Of a stretch of DNA of 64,000 nucleotides, positions 11,423 to 22,382 are shown piece by piece. The stretch's first letter is position 1, and every line of letters begins with the position of its first letter. Origin of the DNA: Alisma plantago-aquatica (taxonomy: Eukaryota > Streptophyta > Magnoliopsida > Alismatales > Alismataceae); the NCBI GenBank assembly GCA_963693085.1, contig OY856409.1:504885303-504949302 (forward strand), given 5' to 3'. The position numbers were made by a program, and so were the translations under genes. The notes under the pieces are model-generated. The model saw only the letters and a program-made list of their open reading frames with translations, did no database searches and was not told where the DNA came from.

Positions 11423-12950
11423 CCAAAGGTGACAGATCCTCCTTTATTTTTTGTGAAATCCTTGAAATGCCTTACATCACCGGTCATGTGCTTTGTGCAT
11501 CCACTATCAACAATCCATCTATCTTTTCCCTGCAAGAAAGGAGAATGTCAGTTCCCAACTCAAACTTTGAGATCTGATGTTAGCTTGGGGACCCATTTCA
11601 TCTTTGGGTTGGTCCCCTTAGGCTTGTAAGGACAATAAGTAGAATAATGGTCATTACATTTGCAATAAGAACAAACCATTGGATTCTTAGTGACCGAATA
11701 TTCTTATACAAAGAAAGAGATCTTCTTTCTCTTTTTCTTACCTTTGGCCTTACTTTTTCCCTTTGAGGCTCTCCCTTCAAATCCCAAACCACTAGTACCC
11801 CTTTGTTGGGTAGAATGATCAAGGATTTCATTTAGGGAGTTATTCCCTTTGAGGAATTTCTACAGGGATTCTCTTCATCTATGGTTATCAACTTTCAAAG
11901 AAACAATATTAGAAGATAAACTAGATACATCATCCCTAGCATGTACATGGTCAGCCTCAAGACATAAAGCTTTAGTAAGATATGAATCCTTTTCAAGAGA
12001 GATGGCAGACACATCAATACTAGGCAACAAAGGTCTAGAAGATAAATAATTTACTTGACTAAGAAACCTAGCATTTTTATATTTTAGCATTTGAATGTAT
12101 TTAAGATAAACATATCTCTCTTCTCTATGAGCATCAATAAGAAAGTTAAATTTAGCATTTTCAGTTTTAAGCCATTCAAGTTCTTTTAGGAAATTTTGGT
12201 TCTCTTCCTTAAGAATTTTAATGTTCTTAAGGTAGACACCATTCTCAACTTCAACCCCCTTTTAATGGAGCTCAAGATCAATATATTTCCCTTGCAAGTT
12301 ATCAATACTCTCAAGATTGGTTTTCTCATTCAATTCCAAAATTTCAAGTTTAGCATAAAGATCATCAAAAAAATTTCCTAACCATTTTCTTTTAGATTTA
12401 CATTTAGCAAAATAAGAATGGGTAGTAACAAGAATGTCAATAATATCTTATTTAGGAAATTCATGCAAGCTTACCTTACTAACCTCACCAATGTCTTCAC
12501 TTGTAGAGGCCATGAGGAGAAGGTGGCACTCTCCATCTTCTTCGCAGCTAGAGTTGCTTGAAGATGAAGCTTCCCAAGGTGCATTGGATGCATTCTTGTG
12601 TCTCTTTGCCTACTTGTCCTTTCTCTTATACTTGCTCTCCTTCTTGTGATCCTCATCTTTCCTTGAGCTTCTGTTGTGGTGAGACTTTCTTGACTTTGGT
12701 CATTCACTCTTGTAGTGCCCCTTTTGATCACACTTGTAGAATCTTGGAGTAGAGGAGGAGGAGGAGGCTTTCTTTCCCTTAAAGTGCTTGCCCTTAATGT
12801 AGTTGGCTTCATGCTCACTAGGGCCTTCATATTCATTATAGGAGGAGGAGGAAGTCTGACATACAAGTTGTTTTTGAAGGATAACAGCCTCCAATTATGC
12901 TTTGAAAGCACTATCTTTGATCTTCATGGCTTCCTTCTCTTCTGATGGAA
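11423..12950 (-). pseudogene. Ty1/copia gag-protease fragment
   Basis: In minus orientation the fragment starts around 12950 with LPSEEKEAMKIK. It continues through a single-Cys zinc-knuckle remnant FYKCDQKGHYKSE (about 12700-12740), a long charged gag tail, CPYKPKGTNPKMKW (about 11590-11632) and the aspartic protease segment DRWIVDSGCTKHMTGDV (about 11470-11520). It then breaks at VTFG next to the GGTCATCACA junction at about 11422. Integrase, reverse transcriptase and RNase H are absent, and several frameshifts are present. The active-site triad DSG is intact as sequence, but the gene is dead. Confidence 0.75.
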
Positions 12951-12974
12951 GATTGAGAGCTTTACATGAACAAG

Positions 12975-13560
12975 GGTGGACCTCTCTTACAATAATCCTA
13001 ACTCACTCACAAATCATGAAATGAAGTGTAAAATAGAGAGAGAAAGGGGCTCAAGGGGTGGTAGCACACTCAACTATAGCTAGGACCTTGTGTGTAGTGA
13101 ATGAGCAACCTTAGAATGAACTCTAGGTGGTCCTATTTATAGTTGGGGTGCCCCTTTGAGTTGGGGAACACTTAGGGCCGAATTATAGCCATTTTTACAC
13201 AAGGAAATGGATCTATTTTCACCCAAACAAGTCACCAATGGTTAGAATCACTTTTTCTATGTTTTCCATACAATACATTCAGTTGAGATTCAATAAAGGT
13301 AACTTGACCGATCGAATAAAAGCCAAACCTGATATTCAAACTATCAATCGAGTTTGTCCTGGGGAAACTTGGCCGGCCAATGAAAATCACATTTGGTCAA
13401 TAACCCGATCGGTCGAGTTCTGTGAATGCACAACTCGACCGATGCACTCTCCAGAAAATTGATCTAGTGGATCGATTGAGATTGGAACTTGACCGATCAA
13501 CAGCATGTGATCAATTTTCTAAAGTGATCAAAAAGTGATTAAAACTTGGTTCTAAGTGTC
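12975..13560 (-). mobile_element. Probable 5' LTR remnant of the minus-strand copia
   Basis: A minus-strand TATA box CTATAAATAG lies at 13133-13142, followed in the direction of transcription by about 150 bases before gag-like sequence. Upstream of the TATA box (13300-13500) are repeated GACCGATCGG-type palindromes, as in the LTR at the window start. No primer-binding site was found between LTR and gag, and the N-terminal gag domain is missing, so a deletion probably joined them. The outer boundary is not resolved. Confidence 0.45.
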
Positions 13561-13759
13561 CCACATATTTTTCTCATCTTAGTTACATGTCATATCATCA
13601 ATACAAGTGATTACAAAAATATTCTAAGGTCATTTGAATGGATTTTCTTATTAGCGCACATGCATTACTTTTGACTTGAACTTTGACAACCTAGGGCTTA
13701 TGTAATTTGATCCTTTTCATGTGCCTAACACCTAAAATCAATCTTGAATACACATATTA
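13561..13759. other. Unassigned junction DNA
   Basis: A short stretch between the copia LTR remnant and the truncated start of the next gypsy LTR. Nothing is recognised. Confidence 0.35.
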
Positions 13760-16564
13760 GATACATATGAATGGAATGGTTAAGTCATTATCAAATTATG
13801 GACAATGTATAACATTTAGGTCAACATTATGTGCAATTTACCTAATTTAGGGGTGTAAATATAATTTTTAGTACTTTCTTAACAGCCTTATAATGTTCAC
13901 AATGATATTGAAATGTTACATATCCTTTGAATGCTTTTGATCATTTTTTTCTTGGGGTTTACATGAGCTTTATGAATTATTAGAGTAGTGTTTCCATTAA
14001 GTGGTCGCTTGGGATTTTGGTGGTTTCTTGGATTTCCAGATCTTTGGTGGTCGCTTGGGTCTTTAGATCTTTAGGGGTTGCTTTGATAACTGGATCTTCG
14101 ACAGATGCTTGGATTTCTACATCTTCAATGGTCGCTTGGATTTTTTTATTCTAGACTGCCGCCTAGAAGTTCAGCAGTCATTCATATTTCTAGATTTTTG
14201 GCAGTCACTTGGATTTTAAGATTCTCGATGGTCGCTTAGAATCTCAGTGGTCGCCTAGATTTTTGGTGGATGCTTGGATTTCTAGACAACAGTAGACTTC
14301 CGCCCACCTATAAATACACCTCTTTCTCTCTCCCTCTCTCTCTCTTCTCATGTTTGGCGATATTGGTGCTACTTTTTGGAGGTCAATGAGAACCCATTGA
14401 GGTCAATGATCATGGATTTTTTGTGGATGCACGTGTGAGAATCGAGGCTCCTTAGACTGATCTAGAGTTGTTGATCATTTTCCTTGCTTGCTTCATGTAA
14501 GATCTCCATTCTTTGACTCATTTTCTTGTTGTTTTTCACCCTATTCCCTTATATGGTCAAGTTTCTTGGTGTTCTTGCTTGAATCATGTGCATGTGGGCT
14601 TGAGAACTCCCTTTGTCTCTCTTCTTTCTCAAGTTCCCCTTTGTTCATGAAAGGAGAAGGTGTTCTTGGAGATGTGGTGGACCGAGACCAACGTTTTGTT
14701 CCTAATTTTAAAGTTTCCATCTTTGATTTCAGATTTCTTCTTCTCAATATTCAGTTTCATCTCTAATCAGGTGAGTTATAAATTTGAATGCATTTCTTGC
14801 CTACCTTCTAAGTGCATGTCTTTAATCTTGCTTTAGAACTCATAATATGAGAAAAGCTGGCCTTTTTGTGTACTATTTGATATCAAAATGATGATAAAAT
14901 GGGTTCTTAGATCTTCCTTAGACATTCTAAACGTTTTTCTTCTGTACAATGAACTTTTCCTTTAACTTGCACATTCTAAAATTCGAAATATAGGTGTAAT
15001 GACTCCTATAAATGTCATATATGGGTTGTTTTGGTACCCAATGCTTATAATTCGACTCATACTTAAAATTATATTGTATGGTGGTTAAAGGATGGCATTT
15101 TTAATGCTATTAATTACTATTTTGGTGTATAAATGATAGTTAGACGAAATAATAATGTTGAAAGTAACTCACCTAAGCTAGGTGTTGGTCACATAAATGC
15201 TAGTTCTTACAAAATGTTGTAACTCTTACATCCAATGGACTTTTATATTGAAATTTAGGGCGATATCTTGTTTTTGACTTGTTAAACTCTCTATAAATTT
15301 AGGATGCAAATGATGCCCCTACAAGGAGTTATTGTTGTTTTGGTCAAAATGGTGTTTTGGGCTTTTTTACACCCTAGTTGGAGGTTTAGTCCTATTTATG
15401 AATACAATGGTCAAGTACACCATGATGAATTAACATGGAACATACTTCATATGTTTTACTTCTTGGGGAAATTGTATCCTAAAAGTTATTTTGTGCTATA
15501 AGATCTTGTATGTAACTTGTTTGATGCAGTCTGAAAACACGCAACTGAATTAGTTAATCAAGTGAAACCTTAATCATGTAGTGCCTTGAATACATAGAAC
15601 TATACATGTGTCTAGATATTGTTGAGTATATGCAGGTGTAGGGAGGGTATATCCTTGTCATCTTGATCCTAAGGTTTTGTGGAGAGTTGTCGAGGTTGTG
15701 TCTTGAATGTAAATGAAATTGAGGAAGACTACGGTCATAACTCAGATTTGAGGGTTGAACACCGTAGTTTCTAGTGTCATGGCTTGTGTGCCTAGGGTGG
15801 ACTAGGTTGTTTTGTAGTTGAAATGACATGCCACTACGGAGGACTTGTATAGATCAAGGGAAGAGATCTTATGTTTCAATCATCCTAGATCTTATACGGG
15901 GTTGATTGGTTGACTTTGTAGTGGTAAGCTAGTGGTTTCAGTGGTACCCCTCAAACTACCTAGGGCTTAACAAAATATGTAATCCAGTCCTATAGCATAT
16001 CCTATTAGGGTTACTTGGCGACTCAATTGGATGGTGAACCTTGCTTTGTTTTGTTTATATTGTAGATGATATATAATGTAGTAAGAGAAATCGACTGTGC
16101 TTATGATTCTATATTTTCCTGATCTTTTGTGAAAACTATATTAATATTTAAACTCTATAATATTATCTATTTTGACTTTTTAATATACATATCCCTGGTA
16201 GAAATAGATCTATTGGAGATATATCTCTTGCTGGAACATGGGTCTCACCTCAAGTCCAGGTGAGGGGTGCACATCATGTATATCGACTCGAGTATTTGGT
16301 TGTAAGCCTTGGTTCGTGCTTTATGTAAATGTTGTAATTATGTGAACAACATCTTTTATACATTGGTTGTGCCTGAGGCCACGAAACTCATGTAAATTTA
16401 CCTGGAATGAATATATGTGGAAGTGGGACCTTTGTGCAAATTTTCTTTGAAATGTTTGGAAATTTTATTTGGTTTTAATTCCACATTTTTATGGTAAAAT
16501 AATTAATTAGTGTCTAATTGGTGTTTCAATTTTGAGTAACCTCATTTAGCATGGAGGGTTACCA
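13760..16564 (+). repeat. 5' LTR (start truncated)
   Basis: Pairs with the 3' LTR from about 13760 onward. Shared landmarks include TGTGCAATTTACC (13828), a run of GGTCGCTTGG units, TATAAATA at 14309-14316 followed by a CT-rich tract, and an end at GTTACCA. The opening TGTTAGG of the other LTR is not found here. Confidence 0.75.
14309..14316 (+). promoter_or_regulatory. LTR TATA box
   Basis: TATAAATA is followed directly by a CT-rich tract. The same arrangement occurs in the 3' LTR at 23071-23078, which supports its role as the retroelement promoter. Confidence 0.6.
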
Positions 16565-16571
16565 CATTTGA

Positions 16572-16583
16572 TGGTGTCAGAGC
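16572..16583 (+). other. tRNA-Met primer-binding site
   Basis: TGGTGTCAGAGC differs by one base from TGGTATCAGAGC, the usual complement of the plant initiator tRNA-Met 3' end. It lies eight bases inside the 5' LTR end. Confidence 0.8.
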
Positions 16584-16688
16584 TTAGGGTTCCTTGAGTC
16601 TGTAGGGACATAGAACTTTAGGTTGTTCCGTATTTTCTTACATGATACGATATATATATGACCACGGTTTATGGTTATGGAGATATAT

Positions 16689-18950
16689 ATGTCTAGAGAA
16701 TGTGAAGATCATGCGGAGGGTAGCTATGCCACACCCGAAGGTTGTGGTAGGAGTCCAGTACAAGAAAGAAGAGTACCTGAGATGGGGCCAGAACAGCCCG
16801 TCCCACCTCTGTTTTACCCTTCAACCATGGGTGATCTAGCTTTTCAATCTATGTTTGGACAACTTATTACGACAATTACACATTTAGCGGATAGGACACC
16901 TGCATCTCAACCAAGGGTGCCTATTTGAAATGTCAAATCTCAATATTTAGGGATTATCTTCGAATGGTTGAAGTGTGTGGGAGCCACAGAGTATGCAGTT
17001 ATGACATGCCCAAAATATGATGACATGTGGTTGATGGAGTTGGAGAAGGCATTCATGATTCTAAAGATATCTTAGGAAAACAAGGAAAAGCACATGATCT
17101 ACCTTATGAACGGTATTGGTGGTCACTGGTGGTCCATTGAAGAGAAGAAGATACCAGGTGAAGTAATAGGTTGGGAGTAGGGTTGTCAACGGGTAAGGGT
17201 AAACCTGTTTACCCTTTACCCATACATGTAGGAGAAGGGTAAGGGTAAAGGATTTTCTCACCCTTTACCCGCCTACCCTCTACCCTCTAACCTTCTACCA
17301 TAGTGGGTAAGGTTAAGGGTAATCCATTACCCATACCTTGTAACCCGCTACCCCTAATATTTATGTATAATACATTGAATGTATAGTCATTGTATTGTTT
17401 AAGTTTATGAAATATATAGTCTTATGTGGCCATAATTTTATACAATACATTGTATTCTTATCTACTTCTTATGTAGTTAACTTGGTTGTATATGCAACTT
17501 CAATTTGGAGGTGCAAGACACATGTATAAAAATAGTCTATGTACCATTAAATACTTGTGTGGTGTAAGACAAACATGTATATAATAACAAGATTTTATCT
17601 ATAATGTACCATTTGATACATATGTGAGGTGTTGTTATCTACTTTATTTGTGCTAATATCTTTTTGGATGCATTAAAATTTTAGAGGGTATAATATATGT
17701 ATGTTACCAACAATAACGCTTTTTGACATATTGTAATTTTATATCATTTTAATGCAGCAATCTTTATCTTTTGGGAAAAATTTAATTCTTCACACACTAA
17801 TGTTAGGGTACTACCATTTGTATATATATTCAATACAATACAAACCAACTATATAATATTGTAGAAGATTACTTATAATCATTTTGGATAATTAAAAGTC
17901 ATTCTGGAGCATCTTGATATTTCACTCAAATATATAAATATATTAGCCAGAACATTATTGTTAATATTAGCACAAAGACATATAAATTCTCCTCTTCATC
18001 CTTATCCTCCCTGTTTACCCTCTGGGTAAGAGTATAAGAGTAAGGGGAGGGTAAGGATATTGGTGGAGTGGGGAATTACCCATATGTTTACTCGCCACAC
18101 TTGGTGGGTAAGGATAAGGGTAAGACATTACCCTCCCAATTGACATCCCTAGTTGGAAGGAGTTTTAGAAGGAGTTTTCGAGTCATTAATTCATAGAGAC
18201 ATATGTGGAACAGAAGATGGCTCAATTTGAGCGATTGCACCAAGGATTTTGGTGTGCAAATGACTACAAGGCAAAGTTCATGGAATTGTTTAAGTTTTTT
18301 CCTCACATTGAAACTACAAAGAAGGAGATTGTAAGATGGTTAGAGAAGGGCTTGAATGTTGAGTTGGCAATGACCTGCTTTCGAGAATCGATAAAAGATT
18401 TCCACCTTTGTTGAGACTGTGAGGAGGATAGAGAGGAAAATAGTGGAGAAGCGAGAAACTAATTCATGGAAGAGGTCAGTTCAGTTCTAAGGGCAATAGT
18501 CTGACTGCTTCAAGAAGCCTTCCCCAAAGTACCAACAGTCACTCATAGATCAATAGTTTCTGAACCAAGAATACAGGTGCAGTCACAGCGGTCCCCTGGT
18601 GAAGGGAGAGGTCGTAGTTTTTCGCCAGTAGGGGTGAACAATTCAGATTTAGTGTCTATGATAGGATAGTCTATGACGTAGTATGATACTAGGCATGCTT
18701 TAAGTGTTGTCAAGTTGAGAAGTAGATGACCTTACCCAATGCAGAACCATGAGTTTTAAATAGCAACTGATGCTGAATCAGTAGGGCTCACAACAACAAC
18801 AATAGTTCAGTAGTGGTGGTAGCAGAGGTCGTTGACATACATCACAGGTAGGGTCTTCAGGACCATCTAGCAGGGGTGGAGGTAATAGGAAATAACTACA
18901 TTCTATGTTATCCATCAGCCAGAAGGAGTGGTCAACCCATGGGTTGTAAC
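16689..18950 (+). pseudogene. Gypsy gag, interrupted
   Basis: A likely start is at MSRECEDHAEGS. The frame continues to about 16928 and then has stops. Gag-like text such as GATEYAVMTCPKYDDMWLMELEKA follows as broken frames before the hAT insertion, and CGTEDGS- and DYKAKFMELFKFFPHIETT-like text after it. Later frames (18480-18950) are glutamine-rich and degenerate, and I could not find the expected zinc knuckle. The protein would form the capsid of the retroelement particle. It is not functional. Confidence 0.6.
17178..18151. mobile_element. hAT-type non-autonomous element
   Basis: The ends are TAGGGTTGTCAACGGG on the left and TAGGGATGTCAATTGGG as the complement of the right. They are flanked by GTTGGGAG (17170-17177) and GTTGGAAG (18152-18159), an 8-bp duplication with one mismatch. 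That is the hAT signature. The 974-bp interior is AT-rich and non-coding. Both subterminal zones are crowded with GGGTAA/TTACCC units in both orientations. The small frames inside are chance frames. Confidence 0.8.
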
Positions 18951-19480
18951 AAGTCATATGGAACTTTCTTATTCTGACTTATCTACATTAACACATGCAT
19001 CTATTTTACTTGACCCAGGTGTGACACACTCATCTATTACTATAGAGGTCATAAATAGATGTAACTTGCATGCTTGTAGTAGAGATGATAACCTCTTGTG
19101 AGAAACCCCTTTGGTTGGTTCTACTGTGTTGAGGGAAGCATGTCCATCTTGCGTTCTTTGTTTCTCAGTATGTAACATACAAGTGGATCTTATGTCACTT
19201 GATATGCATATTTTTTTATGTGATCCTAGTGATGGACCCCTTGGAGAAGTATAAGGTTGTTTTGGAATGTGGTTACAAAGTTGTAACATTTTGTGATGGT
19301 GATGTCTCGTGGACATTCCAAGGAGAGAGGAAGATTCTTCCTACTTGTCTGGTGTCAGTTGTATAGTAGAGAAGTTGATGAGATAAGGGTGTGAAGATTT
19401 CTTGGTATACTTGGTGGATACCAAGATTAGGATTCCTAGTATTTATAATGTACTAGCGGTATGTGAGTTTGAGGATGTTT
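18951..19480 (+). pseudogene. Gypsy aspartic protease region
   Basis: ILLDPGVTHSSIT at about 19000-19040 is the protease active-site block, with DPG in place of the more usual DSG. The other gypsy element in this window also has DPG, so this may be a clade trait and not damage. Downstream, LEKYKVVLECGYKV and PTCLVS match the end of the protease/linker of Tekay-type elements. Frames are broken. Confidence 0.6.
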
Positions 19481-19489
19481 TCCCTAATG

Positions 19490-20110
19490 AGTTTCCAAGT
19501 GTTCAGCTCCCCTAGTGAGATTGATTTTGAAATCAATATAGTTCCTGATACACAACCCATATCACAGTCACCTTATAGGATGGCTCCAGCTGAGATGAGG
19601 GAGTTGAATAAATAGCTACATAAGTTGTTGGAAAAGGGTTTCATACGACTAATAACTTCCCCTTGGGGTGCTCCAACATTGTTCATGAAGAAGAATGGTT
19701 CTATGAGGCTTCACATATAATATCGATAGTTGAATAAGGTCACAATGAAGAACAAGTACTCATTTCTGAGGATTGATGATCTATTTGATCAGTTGAGAGG
19801 TGGTATAGTGTTTTACAAGATAGATATGTAGTCATGATATCATCAGTTAAGGATCAAGGAAGATGACATACCTAAGACTACTTTTAGGACTATGTATGGT
19901 CATGATAAGTTTGTGGTTATGCCATTTGGGCTAACAAATGCACTGACAACTTTCTTGGACCTAATAAACAGAGTGTTCAGACCCTACCTAGACCAGCTTG
20001 TGGTGGTATTTATAGATGATATCTTGGTATACTATAGAGACAGTCAGCAACATGAGCAACATCTTTGTAAGGTGATGGAATTGTTGAGGGCTTTATGCCA
20101 AGTTTAATAA
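19490..20110 (+). pseudogene. Gypsy reverse transcriptase
   Basis: Recognisable blocks are [43 protein letters not shown] and the catalytic [10 protein letters not shown] (IDD retained). Two in-frame stops and at least one frameshift interrupt it. It would copy the element's RNA into DNA in the cytoplasmic particle, but no continuous frame remains. Confidence 0.75.
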
Positions 20111-20860
20111 GTGTGAGTTTTGGTTGACCAAGGTATCCTTTATTGGATATGTCATCTCTACAAAGGGTGTTTGTGTAGATCCTAAGAAGGTGGAATCACT
20201 ATTGGAGTGGGAGCATCCCAAGACACAAACTGAGGTTTGAAGCTTCCTAGGTTTGGCTGGTTACTACAGGAGGTTCATCAAGAACTTCAGTGCAATACCC
20301 TTACCTTTGACCAAGCTAACTAGGAATGGTGTTCCTTTTTTTGGGATGACAAGTGTCAACATTCCTTTTAGTTGTTGAAGGAGAAGTTGACTAGTGTTCT
20401 AGCAATGGTGTTCCTACATCCTTGGAAAGGCTACATCATTTTTAGTGATGCTTCAAAGAACATGTTGGGATGCATTTTGATTCAAGACAAGAACGTAATT
20501 TCTTTTTCTTCTCAATAGCTTAAGAATCTTGAGGAGAACTACCCAACTCATGAATTAGAGCTAGTAGTTGTGATTCTCACCTTGAAGATTTGGAGGCACT
20601 ATCTGTATGGAGAAAAATTTCAAATCTACACAAATTTTAAGAATTTTCAATACATCTTTTCAAAGAAAGAGATAAACATGAGGTATAGGAGATGGATGGA
20701 GCTAATCAAGGACTACGACTATACAATAGATTATCATCCTGGAAAGGTGAATGTAGTTGCAGATGCATTGAGTAGAAAGTCATCTTTATCTTCATCATCG
20801 CCTACAAATAAAGCATACTTTCACTCCATGGTATGTCACAAGAAGGAATATTAGTGTTTC
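20111..20860 (+). pseudogene. Gypsy RNase H and connection domain
   Basis: Blocks include [43 protein letters not shown] (start of RNase H), [17 protein letters not shown], and DYDYTIDYHPGKVNVVADALSRK at its C-terminus. The last two lie in the only long open frame (20570-20854). Frames before it have stops. Confidence 0.7.
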
Positions 20861-21059
20861 TTTGATAGATGAATGAACAATTGGAGGTTTCCTTGTTGGT
20901 AGGTTTTTTGGCACAGTTACAGATCAAGATGATGTCGGGTAAACAGATCAGAGATGCATAGAGGGATGATAGTATGATATAGAATATCAGAGAAAAGTTT
21001 GGTAGTAGAAAGCATGATGGGTTTCATGAGACAAATGACAAGACAATGTGTTTTCACAA

Positions 21060-22380
21060 CATAGTAGTGGTTCCTAATGTTGGAGGCCTGAGGGAGATGG
21101 TGCTTTAGGAAGCTCATTCATCAATGTATGTGATGCATCCAAGCAGTAAAAAGATGTATCACAATCTCTAAGACTTGTACTGGAGGCCAGGTCTAAAGTG
21201 TGATGTGGTAGAATTTGGGGCCAAGTGTTTGGTGTGTCAGTAGGTCAAAGAAGAGCATCAGAAGCCTGTAGGGATATTACAACCCTTGCCAATTCCTAAG
21301 TGGAAATGGGGTCAATAACTATGTACTTTTTGGTTGGTCTTTGAAGGATAGAGGAAGTTCATGATTTCATTTGGGTGATTGTCGATTTGTTGATAAAGTA
21401 AGCTCACTTTTATTTTAGTCAAGACAACCTACATAGTAGAGAACTTGACACAGATCTACCTAGAAGAGCTCGTTCTCCTGCACATCATACCAGTTACCAT
21501 AGTGTCTGATAGAGGTCCTCAGTTTACAACTAGGTTATGGGAGCATCTACATACAACTTCAGGGACATAGTTGAGGTTCAGGTGAACCTTTCACACACAA
21601 ACATACAGTCAGTCATAGAGGACCATACAAACATTAGAGGATCTTCTTATAGTGTGTGTTCTTTAGTTTCTTGGAAGCTGGGATATTCACCTAAGCCTGA
21701 TGGAGTTTGCCTACAAAAATGGTTACTAAAAAGTATAGATATGGAACCATATGAGACTTAGTACAATAGGTGTTATAGGTCACCTCTTTTTTGGTAAGAG
21801 ATAGGGGAATACCAATTTTTGGGTCTAGAGTGGGAAAAAAGACTATAGAGAAGATCAAAGTGATCCAATAATAGCTAAAGGTAGCTCAAGATAGAATTAA
21901 GTCATATGCACATAACTCTCATAGACACTTTGAGTTTCAAGTTGGAGACATTGCGTACCTCAAATGTTCCATTTGGAAAGGTGTTCTAATGTTTGGGAAG
22001 AAGGGTAAGTTGGCTCCTAGATTTATGGAACCTTACCTCATCATAGCTCGGGTTGGGAAAGTGGCATATAGGTTGGAGTTACCTCCAGAGTTGTACTAGT
22101 TGCAAAACGTGTTTCATGTTTCAATATTGAGGAAGTTCCATCTTGGCACAAAGAAAATAATACCACCAACAGAGGTATAATTGGAGGAAGACGTTACATA
22201 TGTCGAGGGCATGGTGTTGATCTTAGATAGGCATGTGTAGAAGCTTAGGGAGATGGACATAGCCTTAGTGAAGGTGTTGTGGCATCATCATGGTGTATAG
22301 GGAGCCACGTATGAGTTATAAAAGATGATATGTGTAGGAAGTACCCATACTTGTTTGCTTAGGGTTTTGGGGTCAAAATC
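21060..22380 (+). pseudogene. Gypsy integrase with chromodomain-like tail
   Basis: The H2C2 zinc region is seen as AHSSMYVMHPSSKKMYHNL and KCLVCQ (21110-21245). The catalytic core is badly degraded (VIVDLLIK, VSDRGPQFTT, APYE). The C-terminal part reads LKCSIWKGVLMFGKKGKLAPR and VKVLWHHHGV.GATYEL, the chromodomain-like end of chromovirus integrases. The frames are broken throughout. Confidence 0.65.
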
Positions 22381-22382
22381 CT

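Noticed and set aside
14488..14766. 92-codon frame in the 5' LTR, with a similar one at 23245-23525
   Set aside because: Conserved only because both are the same LTR segment. The two copies have different frame breaks.
16642..16839. 65-codon frame overlapping gag
   Set aside because: The overlapping frame at 16671-16928 carries the gag-like text. This one is its shadow.
17187..18150. Interstitial telomere sequence
   Set aside because: The units are GGGTAA/TTACCC in both orientations, not TTTAGGG runs. They are explained as subterminal repeats of the hAT-type element.
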